Part shown: in pieces, positions 25,160-34,097 of the stretch
How the letters are laid out: each line of letters starts with the position of its first letter
How positions within the stretch are numbered: the first letter of the stretch is position 1
Source of the DNA: Tritonibacter horizontis
Lineage (GTDB): Bacteria > Pseudomonadota > Alphaproteobacteria > Rhodobacterales > Rhodobacteraceae
Assembly (NCBI RefSeq): GCF_001518015.1
Contig: NZ_LPUY01000012.1
Span: forward strand, 1-64,000
Direction: 5' to 3'
DNA: 64,000 bases
Made by a program: the position numbers and the translations under genes
Notes under the pieces: generated by a model
The model's input: the letters and a program-made list of their open reading frames with translations, nothing else
What the model was told of the DNA's origin: nothing
Databases searched by the model: none

Positions 25160-26029
25160 CTATGTCTGGCGCGGGCGACTCCGTTCAATAGGCAGGAGAA
25201 TTGCGGAATTGTCCAAATCTCCTTCTCCCTGTTCCAATGCATCGCGCATCATCGCGAGATAGGTGTCGGTGAAGGGAAGACCTTGCCCCAGTTCTGCTGC
25301 GCGGTTTTCGATCAGGCTGAAATCCTTGAACGATTGTGCCATGCGTCCTTGTGGTGCAAAATTCCGGGCGATCATCAGATCTCCCTTGGCCTCCATCACG
25401 TCTGAATGCGCAGCCGATGCCCGCACCATGTCCATGAAGTCCTGGGCACCCAGACCGAGCGCCTGGGCAAAGACCAACCCTTCGGCCAAAGCGGCGCGGT
25501 TTAGTCCCAGCACGAGATTGATCGCCAGCTTGGCCCGGTTGCCATTGCCGATGGCGCCGACGTGGATCTGCCTGCGGCACAAACGTGCCAGCACCGGGCC
25601 AACCCGGGTCGCGGCGGCCTGATCGCCGGCCACGAGGAACAGAACCGTGCCATCCGCCAGTGCGCGGGAGGTGCCGGAGACCGGTGCTTCGATCAGGCGA
25701 ATGCCCTTGGCGGCGGCCTGGTCTGCAAGACGGGCCATGCGGTCGGGATCACAGGTGCTGACAGAGACCAGGATGCAATCTGCCCGTGGCGCCGACGCGA
25801 TCAGCGCCGCAAGCTGGTCGGTATCAAAAACACAAGAAAAGACCACATCAGCTGCCCAGACCTCCTGTGCCGTGCAGACGGTGCCGCCCGCTGCTGCGAA
25901 ATCTCTGCAGCGTTGCGGGTCAGGATCAAAACCGCGCAGATGGTTTCCTGCGGCCAACAGCCGACCGGACAAGGCGGTGCCGATCAGCCCAAGGCCAAAC
26001 ACCCCGATTTCAAGATCAGCGCCCGGCAT
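25160..26029 (-). CDS. Beta-hydroxyacid dehydrogenase, divergent
   Basis: A 289-residue member of the 3-hydroxyisobutyrate dehydrogenase family. The Rossmann motif GLGLIG is at 12-17, the substrate loop is EAPVSGTSRALADGTV, and catalytic Lys167 is in RAKLAINLVLG with Asn171. The start overlaps the previous gene, another member of the family, by 14 bases. Two different family members in tandem suggest two distinct hydroxyacids, or one hetero-oligomer. Other genes in the run are a Gfo/Idh upstream and a GST downstream. Confidence 0.88.
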   Translation of the reverse strand: MPGADLEIGVFGLGLIGTALSGRLLAAGNHLRGFDPDPQRCRDFAAAGGTVCTAQEVWAADVVFSCVFDTDQLAALIASAPRADCILVSVSTCDPDRMARLADQAAAKGIRLIEAPVSGTSRALADGTVLFLVAGDQAAATRVGPVLARLCRRQIHVGAIGNGNRAKLAINLVLGLNRAALAEGLVFAQALGLGAQDFMDMVRASAAHSDVMEAKGDLMIARNFAPQGRMAQSFKDFSLIENRAAELGQGLPFTDTYLAMMRDALEQGEGDLDNSAILLPIERSRPRQT

Positions 26030-26882
26030 TGTCGACCTCTTTTGTCAGCGGGCCTGACATCTCGAAGAGATGCGAAAAATCTGTCTCGCCTGCGCCCTGC
26101 GTGACCGCCTGGTGCAGCAGGCGATGGGTCAAATTGGTATAACACGCAGGACCATCCAGCGCCTGTGCGAACTGGCGGGCCAGCCCCAGGTCTTTTTCCA
26201 GATTGGAGATACGCGAGCGCGCGTTCATTGTGCCGCTGAGGATATCGCGGGGGAACCGCACCTCGGTAACGAAACTGCGCGCGTTGCCTGCATTCAGAAC
26301 GTCCACGGCGCGCGCCACGTCCAAGCCCGCCTTTTGTGCCAACGTCAGACCTTCGCAGGTGGCCATGAAGGCGCTGTGCAGGATCAGGTTGTGCACCAGT
26401 TTCATCGCATGGCCCGCACCGACAGATCCCATATGGAACCGCTGTTGCGCAATCTGCTGCAGAACCGGGTCGATCCTGGCGATCACCTCCGGTGCGCCGC
26501 CCATCATCAAGGTCAATTTGCCCGCATCCGCCCCGGCCGCGCCGCCGGTCATGGCGGCATCGACATAAGCGCAGCCCTGCGTCGCCAACCGCTCTGCCAA
26601 GGCAGCGCTGTCATCCGGGTGCGAGGTGGTCAGGTCGATGATCACCTGCCCGTTGCGGAGGGGCGCCTCGGCCAGAAAATGGTCGATATCCGCCGTGCTC
26701 GGCACCACAAACAGCAGCACCTCCGCCGATAGAACGTCGGTGTGTACCCCCGGTGACAGCGCTGCGGCGTCGACGGCTTGAGCATTGGCATCCTGCGCCG
26801 CCACCAACACTCCAGCCTGATCGAGGCGGCGGGCGATGCCCCGCCCCATTTGGCCCAGCCCGACGACGCCGCAAGTGATCAT
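26016..26882 (-). CDS. Beta-hydroxyacid dehydrogenase (tartronate semialdehyde reductase-like)
   Basis: A 288-residue NAD(P)-dependent dehydrogenase. The Rossmann motif GLGQMG is at 8-13, the substrate loop is DAAMTGGAAGADAGKL, and catalytic Lys161 is in AMKLVHNL. The substrate loop TGGAAGA is closer to the canonical family pattern than that of the adjacent paralogue. Its start overlaps the Gfo/Idh stop by four bases, showing translational coupling. Confidence 0.9.
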   Translation of the reverse strand: MITCGVVGLGQMGRGIARRLDQAGVLVAAQDANAQAVDAAALSPGVHTDVLSAEVLLFVVPSTADIDHFLAEAPLRNGQVIIDLTTSHPDDSAALAERLATQGCAYVDAAMTGGAAGADAGKLTLMMGGAPEVIARIDPVLQQIAQQRFHMGSVGAGHAMKLVHNLILHSAFMATCEGLTLAQKAGLDVARAVDVLNAGNARSFVTEVRFPRDILSGTMNARSRISNLEKDLGLARQFAQALDGPACYTNLTHRLLHQAVTQGAGETDFSHLFEMSGPLTKEVDNAGR

Positions 26883-27952
26883 TGGGCGGCCTTGAGGTCG
26901 GCCAATGTTGCCAAGGCGCTGTTGGACAACGGCAGGCCGACCACCTCGCCGGTTGCGGCGGAAATATCAGCGCCCAGGTAGCTTTCCATGACCATCCGCG
27001 CATGTTCGGGCGCCACGAGCGGCGGACGGTCCAGCAGGACAGATTCAAGGAAATGCAAGGTCTCCGGCCCCATCTGCCCGGCATACATATGATCGAGGTG
27101 TTCGCCGGGCATCGTCGACATCGGGAATTGGGTTCCACCTTCGACGGTGTTCAGCCAATGGTCGCGCGCGGTATCATCCAGCACCAGCGATCCTTCGGTG
27201 CCGGTGATCTCGATCCAGGTGGCGCAGTAGTTGGGGTAGCTCGGTGGCAGGTTCCAGCCGCCGCCAATCACCACAAGGCTGCCGTCGCTCATGTTCACCG
27301 TGTTCCACATGCAATCATAAGAGCCGTTGAGTTCTTTCATGAAACCATAGGCGCCTTGCGAATAGATCCGTTCGGGAATGGCCGGGGCGAGCAGCCAAAA
27401 GACGAAATCGAGATCGTGGGTGCTTTCCATTGCTGCCGGAGACAGCTTGACCCGATTGGCGATGCGGGAGCCCAGGCTGCGTGACAGGTGCCGGCTGACC
27501 ATGACGTTGACAATCTTGCCCAGTTTGCCCTCGGCGATGGCCTTGCGCGCATATGCGATCTTTGGGTTGAACCGCTGGGAATAGCCGATGGTGAATTTGA
27601 CGCCTTGGGATTTGGCAATGTTGATCAGGTCGTCGGCTTCGGCGAGGTCCATCGCAATGGGTTTTTCCAACAGAACATGTTTGCCCGCTTTCAGGCAGTC
27701 GCGGGCAATCGGATAGTGGGTCGGTTCCGGCGTCGTCGAGATATAGACCACCTCGATTGCCTTGTTCGCCACGATATCCTGGTAATTGTCCGTCGCGGTG
27801 ACGGGATTTGTCAGCGCGGCCACCTCGGCCAGGCGTTCGGGTTTGATTTCACAGATGTGCAACTTGTCGACCAGGGCCGATTTCGCCAGCGATTCCGCTC
27901 GCATTCCACCGCACCAGCCTGTTCCGATCACCGCCACTTCGACCTGTCGCAT
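26879..27952 (-). CDS. Gfo/Idh/MocA family oxidoreductase
   Basis: A 357-residue oxidoreductase. The Rossmann motif is VIGTGWCGGMR near 9-19, the EKP motif is LLEKPIAMDLAEA near residue 98, and the C-terminal domain has AMESTHDLDFVFWLLAP with a likely catalytic His. It is the first gene of a four-gene run (Gfo/Idh, two hydroxyacid dehydrogenases, GST). GAGGAGAACAGG precedes the ATG. The 118-bp gap upstream, towards the GntR gene at 28071, is AT-richer (TTTTTGCAACAACAACC on the minus strand) and probably contains the promoter. Confidence 0.92.
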   Translation of the reverse strand: MRQVEVAVIGTGWCGGMRAESLAKSALVDKLHICEIKPERLAEVAALTNPVTATDNYQDIVANKAIEVVYISTTPEPTHYPIARDCLKAGKHVLLEKPIAMDLAEADDLINIAKSQGVKFTIGYSQRFNPKIAYARKAIAEGKLGKIVNVMVSRHLSRSLGSRIANRVKLSPAAMESTHDLDFVFWLLAPAIPERIYSQGAYGFMKELNGSYDCMWNTVNMSDGSLVVIGGGWNLPPSYPNYCATWIEITGTEGSLVLDDTARDHWLNTVEGGTQFPMSTMPGEHLDHMYAGQMGPETLHFLESVLLDRPPLVAPEHARMVMESYLGADISAATGEVVGLPLSNSALATLADLKAAQ

Positions 27953-28070
27953 CCTGTTCTCCTCACAAAGGTTGTTGTTGCAAAAACATAGTGCGGACAG
28001 AGCGTTGCCGGAATAAAGTTAATCTGATGGCGGCCATGAACATTCCCGATCCCATGGCGCAGGTCTTTGT

Positions 28071-28748
28071 TCAGTGGCGCGAAATCATCGCCGCTAGCGT
28101 CGAATTCAAATGCCGCAGCATCGCCTGCCGGGCCTCTTCCGGTTTGCGGCGCTCGATCCCGGCAAGGATGGCATCGTGTTCAGCAAAGGAATGATAGTCG
28201 GTTTCCGGGCCACGGTCCGGGGTGTCGAGTTTGCGCCAAACGACGACCAATCGGACACCGTTGACGATCCGGTGCATCGACTGCAACAGTGTATTGCCCG
28301 AGGCGGCGGCGATGGTTTCATGGAACTGGCTGTCGAGGTTTTCGTAGCTCGACCAGCTGCTGGCCACTGGCATCGCCTGGCACAGGCGGCGCAATTCGCG
28401 CAATTGGGCCGGGGTGGCGTGCATCGCGGCAAGGGCTGCCAGCTCTGGTTCCAGGGCTTGCCGGGCCTGCATTGACTCGACGGGGCCCGTGGTTTGCGAC
28501 AGGGCGGAAATTGCCGCTTCTATTCCGGCATTTCCAGCCGCTTTTGGCAGCTTGGCCAGGAAGGTTCCGCGTCCGACGTGACGCGACAGGAGCCCTTCGG
28601 CTTCGAACAGGAGCAACGATTTGCGCACTTCGGAGCGGGTCACTCCGAATTTATTCGACAATGTGCGCTCGGGGGGCAGCCGGTCACCTTCGGCGAGGCC
28701 CGAGGTGGCGATCCAGTTGCGCATCCGTGTCAAGATCTTGTCGCTCAT
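28071..28748 (-). CDS. FadR-type GntR family regulator (FCD domain)
   Basis: A 225-residue regulator. The winged helix-turn-helix is at 1-70 (GDRLPPERTLSNKFGVTRSE), and an FCD domain follows with HETIAAASGNTLLQS and EHDAILAGIERR. The open frame extends 39 codons further upstream without family similarity. The ATG at 28748 has GAGG five bases before it. It lies between the TTT transporter region and the Gfo/Idh operon on the same strand and may control either. No clear operator palindrome is visible next to it. Confidence 0.9.
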   Translation of the reverse strand: MSDKILTRMRNWIATSGLAEGDRLPPERTLSNKFGVTRSEVRKSLLLFEAEGLLSRHVGRGTFLAKLPKAAGNAGIEAAISALSQTTGPVESMQARQALEPELAALAAMHATPAQLRELRRLCQAMPVASSWSSYENLDSQFHETIAAASGNTLLQSMHRIVNGVRLVVVWRKLDTPDRGPETDYHSFAEHDAILAGIERRKPEEARQAMLRHLNSTLAAMISRH

Positions 28749-28886
28749 CCGTCCTCTGGGATTGGCATTTCTGGCCGGTGGGTTTGCCGTTCGGGTCGAA
28801 CTTTGGTCGTCTATTTGTGCTGCAGGGGCAACACCGGCGTGTGGTGCGCCCGAGAGGCACACCACGGTTTTCGATGCAATCGGCCC

Positions 28887-29858
28887 TCAGTTGGAGGTCA
28901 GATCCGCAACAAGTCCTTTGTAGGCTGTGGCCTGGGACTCGCGCAGCGCCTGATACTCGTCACCCGTCAGCGGATCCACGCTTTCGCCCAACCGATTCAT
29001 CAGCTTGATGAAGGTCGGGTCTTCGAACATTTTTGCAAATGCTGCGGAGAGGGTGTCAAGAACTTCCGTCGGTGTGCCCTTGGGGGCCAGCACAACACGG
29101 TGCATAAAGCCGATGTCGCCTTCGACGCCCACCTCGGAAAAGGTCGGGACGTCGTCATAGATCCGCTTGTCACCAGCGGTGGCCAGAACCCGGATTTCGC
29201 CGGCGCGCAGCATTTCACCAAGCGCCGAGGGGAAGGCCATCGTGACATCGGCATCGCCGGACAGCAACGCCTGCAGAGCGGGGCCGCCACCCTGATAGGG
29301 AACGAGGTTGAGCGAAATATCCAACGCCTGCATCACCTGGGCTGCGGGCACGAAGAAGGCCCCCCAGTTGCCGGAATGGGCCATTTGTACCTTGCCGGGA
29401 TTGGCTTTGGCATCCGCGACCAGATCCTCGAAGGTCTGGTAGGGGCTGTCAGCGCGCACGATCACCGAGGTCGGCGCATAGTTGACCCGCGCGACGGGTA
29501 CAAAGTCGGCCATCGGATCATAGGGCAGGTTTTCGACATATTGCTGCAGCATGTCGATGTAGTTGTGCGTGAACAGAAGCTTGTAGCCATCTGCCTTTGC
29601 ACGGGCCACTTCCTGCGTGCCCTTTTGACCGCCAGCACCCGGTGTCAACTGAACGATCATGCCCTGGTTGAGATAGGTCGGCATAATTGAGGTGATGACC
29701 CGCGCGTTCAAGTCATGCGACCCCCCAGCCCCGAGCGGGATCACCATCGTGACCGGCTTTTCAGGATACTCCGCGCGGGCGCTGCTGGTGCTTCCGGCGA
29801 TGGTTGCCGCCGCCAGCGCAAAGGCTGCCAGTGATGTTTTCAGAGTTTGTTTCAACAT
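28887..29858 (-). CDS. tctC: Tripartite tricarboxylate transporter substrate-binding protein (system 1)
   Basis: A 323-residue TctC/Bug-family periplasmic receptor. The signal peptide covers about residues 1-29 (ending ARA, before EYPEKPVTMVI). The family hallmarks are IPLGAGGSHDLNAR, PGAGGQKGTQEVARAKADGY and VPYQGGGPALQALLSGDADV. It binds a carboxylated compound. It follows tctA by 46 bases, the last of the B-A-C set. The 138-bp gap after it has only a weak, bulged hairpin near 28837-28862. Confidence 0.93.
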   Translation of the reverse strand: MLKQTLKTSLAAFALAAATIAGSTSSARAEYPEKPVTMVIPLGAGGSHDLNARVITSIMPTYLNQGMIVQLTPGAGGQKGTQEVARAKADGYKLLFTHNYIDMLQQYVENLPYDPMADFVPVARVNYAPTSVIVRADSPYQTFEDLVADAKANPGKVQMAHSGNWGAFFVPAAQVMQALDISLNLVPYQGGGPALQALLSGDADVTMAFPSALGEMLRAGEIRVLATAGDKRIYDDVPTFSEVGVEGDIGFMHRVVLAPKGTPTEVLDTLSAAFAKMFEDPTFIKLMNRLGESVDPLTGDEYQALRESQATAYKGLVADLTSN

Positions 29859-29904
29859 GGTTTAGGTCCTCCCTTTTTGTTGCCTTAAAAATCCGCTCTG
29901 TTGG

Positions 29905-31389
29905 TCAGGCTTGCACAGAGCGGGCGTTGAGCCGTTTCCAAAGCAGGAAACCGATCACCGGTGTCGCAAGCAGCACGCAGAAGGCGCCGATGCGTTCCGT
30001 CAGGAAAAAGCTGGTGGCGTCACCGCCCGACATGGCCATGGTCTGGCCAAAGGCGTATTCCATCGAGGGCCCGAGGATGAATCCCATCACCATCGGCATC
30101 ACGTCGAACCGCGCCGCGCGCGCGACGATCCCGAAGATCCCAAAGCCCACCAGCATCAGCAGATCCACCGGATCGGAGCGATAGACATAGGTGCCGGCGA
30201 AGGCGAACATGATCACCAGGGGGATCAGGATTGAGGTCTTGATCGTTACCAGCCGCGAGAAGAAGGGGATCGACAGATAGCCGATCACCAGGAACAGCAG
30301 GTTCGCGATCACCATGGCCACAAGGATGGCAAAGACCGTGGCGCCTTGTTCCTCGAACAGCTGCGGACCGGGGCGCAGACCCTGCGCGACAAAGGCGCCC
30401 AGCAGGATCGCCGTCACATTGTCGCCAGGGATGCCCAGCGTCAGCAACGGCACCATGGTCGGCCCGTTCACCGCGTTGTTGGCCGCTTCGGCTGCGGCAA
30501 CGCCTTCCAGCTCCCCCTCGCCAAAGGTTTCGGGGTGTTTGGAGGCGTTCTTGGCGGCGGAGTAGCCCATCATGGCGGCCACGATCTGGCCCAGGCCGGG
30601 CACAATGCCAACCGCGGTGCCGATCGCGGTGGACCGGCCGATCGTCGGGATACAGCGGCGCAATTCAGGCCAGCTCAACCGATCGCCCACGAGGGAGGTC
30701 AGTTTGCGCGCCTTTTCATTGCGGATCACCACAGAGGCGACTTCGGGCAGGGCAAAGACCCCGATCAGCATCGGCAGCAGCGGAATGCCGGATTTCAGAT
30801 CGAACGAGCCAAAGGTGAAACGTTCGACCCCGCCCAGCGGATCCGTTCCGATAAACGACAGCCACAGCCCCAGCATGATCATCATCAGGCTCTTGACCGG
30901 GTTGGCGCCAGAGGTCGCCGCGATCACCACGAGGCTCATCAGCAGCACCGCAAAGAGTTCGGGCGGGCCGAACTGCATCACCAGGAACGCAATGGGAAAG
31001 ATCATCGCGATGGTGAAGATATCGCTGATGGTGTCCCCGGTAACGGAGGAGACCAGCGCCATATCCAGCGCTTTGCGGGATTGGCCCTTTTGCGTCAGTT
31101 TGTAGCCGTCACGCGATGTCGCGACCGAGGCCCCGGTGCCAGGCATCGAGATCAGAATTGCCGGAACGCTGCCGCCAAAGATGCCGCCCTTGTAGATGCC
31201 AAGCAGGAAAGGAATACCCACAATGGGGTCGAGGAAGAATGATATCGGCAGCAGGATCGCCATGGCCATCAGCGTCGTGAAGCCCGGCAGCGCGCCGACC
31301 AGCATTCCGGCAAACAGGCCGAAACTCATCAGGGCAACCGTATCAAGACGCATCGCCATCGCGACACCTTGGGTGAATTGTTCGATCAT
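29905..31389 (-). CDS. tctA: Tripartite tricarboxylate transporter large permease (system 1)
   Basis: A 494-residue TctA permease with about twelve membrane segments. Marker patterns are LVGALPGFTTLMAMAILLP, GGIFGGSVPAILISMPGTGA and NNAVNGPTMVPLLTLGIPGD. It works with TctB and TctC to import organic acids using the ion gradient. It lies 51 bases downstream of tctB in the order B-A-C. Confidence 0.95.
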   Translation of the reverse strand: MIEQFTQGVAMAMRLDTVALMSFGLFAGMLVGALPGFTTLMAMAILLPISFFLDPIVGIPFLLGIYKGGIFGGSVPAILISMPGTGASVATSRDGYKLTQKGQSRKALDMALVSSVTGDTISDIFTIAMIFPIAFLVMQFGPPELFAVLLMSLVVIAATSGANPVKSLMMIMLGLWLSFIGTDPLGGVERFTFGSFDLKSGIPLLPMLIGVFALPEVASVVIRNEKARKLTSLVGDRLSWPELRRCIPTIGRSTAIGTAVGIVPGLGQIVAAMMGYSAAKNASKHPETFGEGELEGVAAAEAANNAVNGPTMVPLLTLGIPGDNVTAILLGAFVAQGLRPGPQLFEEQGATVFAILVAMVIANLLFLVIGYLSIPFFSRLVTIKTSILIPLVIMFAFAGTYVYRSDPVDLLMLVGFGIFGIVARAARFDVMPMVMGFILGPSMEYAFGQTMAMSGGDATSFFLTERIGAFCVLLATPVIGFLLWKRLNARSVQA

Positions 31390-31440
31390 GCGAGCCTCTT
31401 CGCAGTGGTGCGGTTCATGGGGGCGGAAAGCATCTGAATG

Positions 31441-32013
31441 TCAGAGGCCGGGAATGTTGGCGTAGATGGCCTCGATCAGGTCGAGTTCAGGCAGCGACAC
31501 GGCCAGAAGGCGCGTCGCCGCGAGGTAAAGCAGCACCGGACCCGAAACCGAGACCACTGCAATCTGGGGAAGGGATGTCGCGCCCATCAGAACAGAGATC
31601 AGCGCCACCGCGATCACGGTCGAGATCAAGAAACCGAACTCTACGAGGATCAGGGCGTAGATCAGCATGATACCAAAGAGCGCCGCCGCCCGTGCCCATT
31701 GCTGAACGCTCATCGGGGCGTCCTCTTCCGGGGCGATTCCGCGAAGGTTCAGGAACAACGCCAGCGCGCTGAGCAGGGTCAGCGCGGTCAACACAATGGC
31801 CGGAAACAGGCTGGGCGGAATGGCCGAGAGGGCTCTGCCAAACAGCGCCTTGGGTTCCGCGACCAGAGCGCCAAGGAAAACCAGCGACAGCACCGAGGCA
31901 ACAAGCAGAAAGAGCATTGTCAGCGTCTCGGGGCTGCGAAAGCGACCGCCGCTGCGCTCGGCCTGGTCCTGCAGCGCGTCTGGTTCGCTGGAAGCATGGT
32001 GGTGATGTATCAT
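31441..32013 (-). CDS. tctB: Tripartite tricarboxylate transporter small permease (system 1)
   Basis: A 190-residue TctB-type subunit with four membrane helices (about 33-52, 68-88, 107-140 and 150-172). TctB proteins are poorly conserved, so the call relies on helix layout and on the position before tctA. The N-terminus has a His-rich patch (IHHHHASS) of unknown meaning. The start overlaps the upstream TRAP-type binding protein gene by four bases (ATGA), so the two are translationally coupled. Confidence 0.88.
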   Translation of the reverse strand: MIHHHHASSEPDALQDQAERSGGRFRSPETLTMLFLLVASVLSLVFLGALVAEPKALFGRALSAIPPSLFPAIVLTALTLLSALALFLNLRGIAPEEDAPMSVQQWARAAALFGIMLIYALILVEFGFLISTVIAVALISVLMGATSLPQIAVVSVSGPVLLYLAATRLLAVSLPELDLIEAIYANIPGL

Positions 32014-32948
32014 ACCGCGATCTCCTGTGGCTGTTCGAAGAGCTCCAGTGCGGGGCCTTCGATCCGCTTCCTGGTGCTGGCGTTCTCTGCTGCGACGGCG
32101 TCGCGAAATGCCCGGATTTGCGCGTCGGACGGGCTGTGCAGGCGGGCCCCATCCGCGCGCAGGGCTTGCGTGCAGCTGCTGTCGTCTTCGAGGGCAAACC
32201 CACGCTGCGCGATGCTGGCTTCTGTGATGGCGTCCCGGATGGCCTGACGCAGATCCGCGGGCCAGCTTTCCAGCGTCGCGCGATGGAACCAGACCGGCGC
32301 GACACCCTGAAGATGCCCGGTCAGTGTGATTTCAGGTTGTGCGCGATGCAGGCCGAAATTGTAGATATTGGTCAGCGGGTTTTCCTGGGCGTCCACCTCT
32401 CCGCTGGCAACGGCCGTGGGCAGGTCCTTTACATCGATGACACGCGGGTCAAAGCCCAGGGCCCGAAACGCGCGCTGGTGATCCTCGCTGGCAAGCGTGC
32501 GCAAACTCAGCCCCTTGCAGTCGTCCGGCCCTGTCAACGCACGTCGGGCCGAGATATGGCGCAAGCCGTTGTCCCAATAGCCCAGCACCGCGAAGCCGGT
32601 CTGACGGGCAACATCGTCGGCAATGTAGACACCGAGGTCGCCGTCCAGTCTGGTAAAAAGCGCGTCCCGCTTTGGCGCGGCAAAGGGCATGTCGAACAGC
32701 GCCAGCGATGCCACACGGCCCGCCATATAGCTTGACGAAAAGTAGCACCCATGGATGTCGCCCTGTTCGACCAAGGTCAGCAGATCAGCCGCCTTGTGAC
32801 CCTCGGCGGTGATATTGGGCCGCAATTCGACAGTGGCATCGCCATCGGTGATCCGCGTCAGGGCAGCGGCAAAGACCTCTGCCCCGCGCGTATGCACGGA
32901 GGCCGGGCCTTGGTAGCCACCAAATACGATGCGGAATGGGGCGCTCAT
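32010..32948 (-). CDS. TRAP-type (DctP family) binding protein without signal peptide
   Basis: A 312-residue protein with the DctP fold: LRTLASEDHQRAFRALGFDP carries the conserved Arg region, followed by LPTAVASGEVDAQENPLTNI and then YNFGLHRAQPEITLTGH. DctP proteins normally begin with a signal peptide, but the ATG at 32948 leads straight into mature-type sequence MSAPFRIVFGGYQGPASVH. The open frame upstream overlaps the Gfo/Idh gene and does not encode a hydrophobic leader. The start overlaps that gene by four bases. No dctQ or dctM is adjacent; it sits inside a TTT operon. It may be cytoplasmic, or exported by some other means. This is inference. Confidence 0.85.
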   Translation of the reverse strand: MSAPFRIVFGGYQGPASVHTRGAEVFAAALTRITDGDATVELRPNITAEGHKAADLLTLVEQGDIHGCYFSSSYMAGRVASLALFDMPFAAPKRDALFTRLDGDLGVYIADDVARQTGFAVLGYWDNGLRHISARRALTGPDDCKGLSLRTLASEDHQRAFRALGFDPRVIDVKDLPTAVASGEVDAQENPLTNIYNFGLHRAQPEITLTGHLQGVAPVWFHRATLESWPADLRQAIRDAITEASIAQRGFALEDDSSCTQALRADGARLHSPSDAQIRAFRDAVAAENASTRKRIEGPALELFEQPQEIAV

Positions 32949-34075
32949 CCGACCAATTCCTGCATCAGTTCGTCGGGATCGACCGGCAAGGCAACCGGGA
33001 CGCCGCGCTTGGCAGACAGATCCATTGCCATGGTCATCATGAGGTTGCGATGGCCATCGGCAGCCGTGGCATGAGGGGTGCGGGCACCGGCGTAAACGCG
33101 CTGGAACCAACTGTTGGTTTCTTCGCGCATCGGGCCCCACAGCTGGCCATCATGCAGATCACCGGGCGGGTAGGATGTGAGGAAATCGACGTGCCGGGCC
33201 GGAGGCACATAGCCGTCAGGCACGTAGCCACCGCCCTGTGCCACATTGGTTGCCATCACCAGGTCGCGATGGGTGTCCTCGATATCGATAACACCTTCCG
33301 TACCGACGATCCCGATTTCGATGCCATAGACCGCACCGGGCCAGACCTCGGGCAACGCCCAGCTGATGTTCATCGACCAGATCGTACCGTCTTCCATGGT
33401 GAAAACGCCAAAGGTGCTGTCCTTAGTGCCATGGGCGCTCAGGACTTTATCGCAGGATTGAGCGAAGACCGAGACCGGCTTTTTGCCCTCCATCAACCAC
33501 ATGGACATATCGAGGCTATGGGTGCCCGAAACGACCATCGGAGTGAGCGTCGCGCGTTCCTGGGTGCGTTGCGTGGTGGCGATGGGCACCATCCGGTTCA
33601 TGAAGGCGCGCGTTACAACCGAATGCACATCGCCAATCTGGCCGGTCACCAGTCGTTCCTTGATGGCGAGGAACCGGCGGCGGAACCGCTGGGTATAGCC
33701 GACCACGGCATCGATGCCATTTTCCTCGATGGCGGCCAGAATTTGCGCCGACTGCCGCGCATCCGTGGCCAGCGGTTTTTCAATGAACAGCGCGTGCCCC
33801 TTCTCGATGGCGAGCATGGTGGGGTCGAAGTGAAAATTCTCATCGGTGGCGATGATCGTCGCGGTAACCTCGGGGCGGTTGAGAAGCTCGCGGTAGTCGT
33901 CGGTGTAGAAATCCGCCTCGACATCCTCGGCCAGTTTGCGACCGATGTCGGATTTGATGTCACACAAGCCGATCCAGCCAATGCCGGGAAACGCGCGGGC
34001 CAGTTCCGCACGAATGCGTCCGATGGTACCACAGCCCACAATCGCAAGGCCGACCTGTTGTTTGTCCGTTTTCAT
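32945..34075 (-). CDS. Gfo/Idh/MocA family oxidoreductase
   Basis: A 376-residue oxidoreductase. The Rossmann motif is AIVGCGTIGR near 11-20, the EKP motif is LFIEKPLATDARQS near residue 98, and the C-terminal domain has VVSGTHSLDMSMWLMEG with a likely catalytic His. The ATG at 34075 follows AAAGGAAG. It lies between two TTT transporter sets, 22 bases after tctA of system 2, so it probably acts on the imported compound. Confidence 0.92.
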   Translation of the reverse strand: MKTDKQQVGLAIVGCGTIGRIRAELARAFPGIGWIGLCDIKSDIGRKLAEDVEADFYTDDYRELLNRPEVTATIIATDENFHFDPTMLAIEKGHALFIEKPLATDARQSAQILAAIEENGIDAVVGYTQRFRRRFLAIKERLVTGQIGDVHSVVTRAFMNRMVPIATTQRTQERATLTPMVVSGTHSLDMSMWLMEGKKPVSVFAQSCDKVLSAHGTKDSTFGVFTMEDGTIWSMNISWALPEVWPGAVYGIEIGIVGTEGVIDIEDTHRDLVMATNVAQGGGYVPDGYVPPARHVDFLTSYPPGDLHDGQLWGPMREETNSWFQRVYAGARTPHATAADGHRNLMMTMAMDLSAKRGVPVALPVDPDELMQELVG

Positions 34076-34097
34076 TTCGGTTCTTCCTTTTTCGTAA

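Noticed and set aside
28837-28862. Hairpin GTGGTG...CACCAC between tctC and gntR
   Set aside because: Only six pairs with a long loop or a bulge; not convincing as a terminator.
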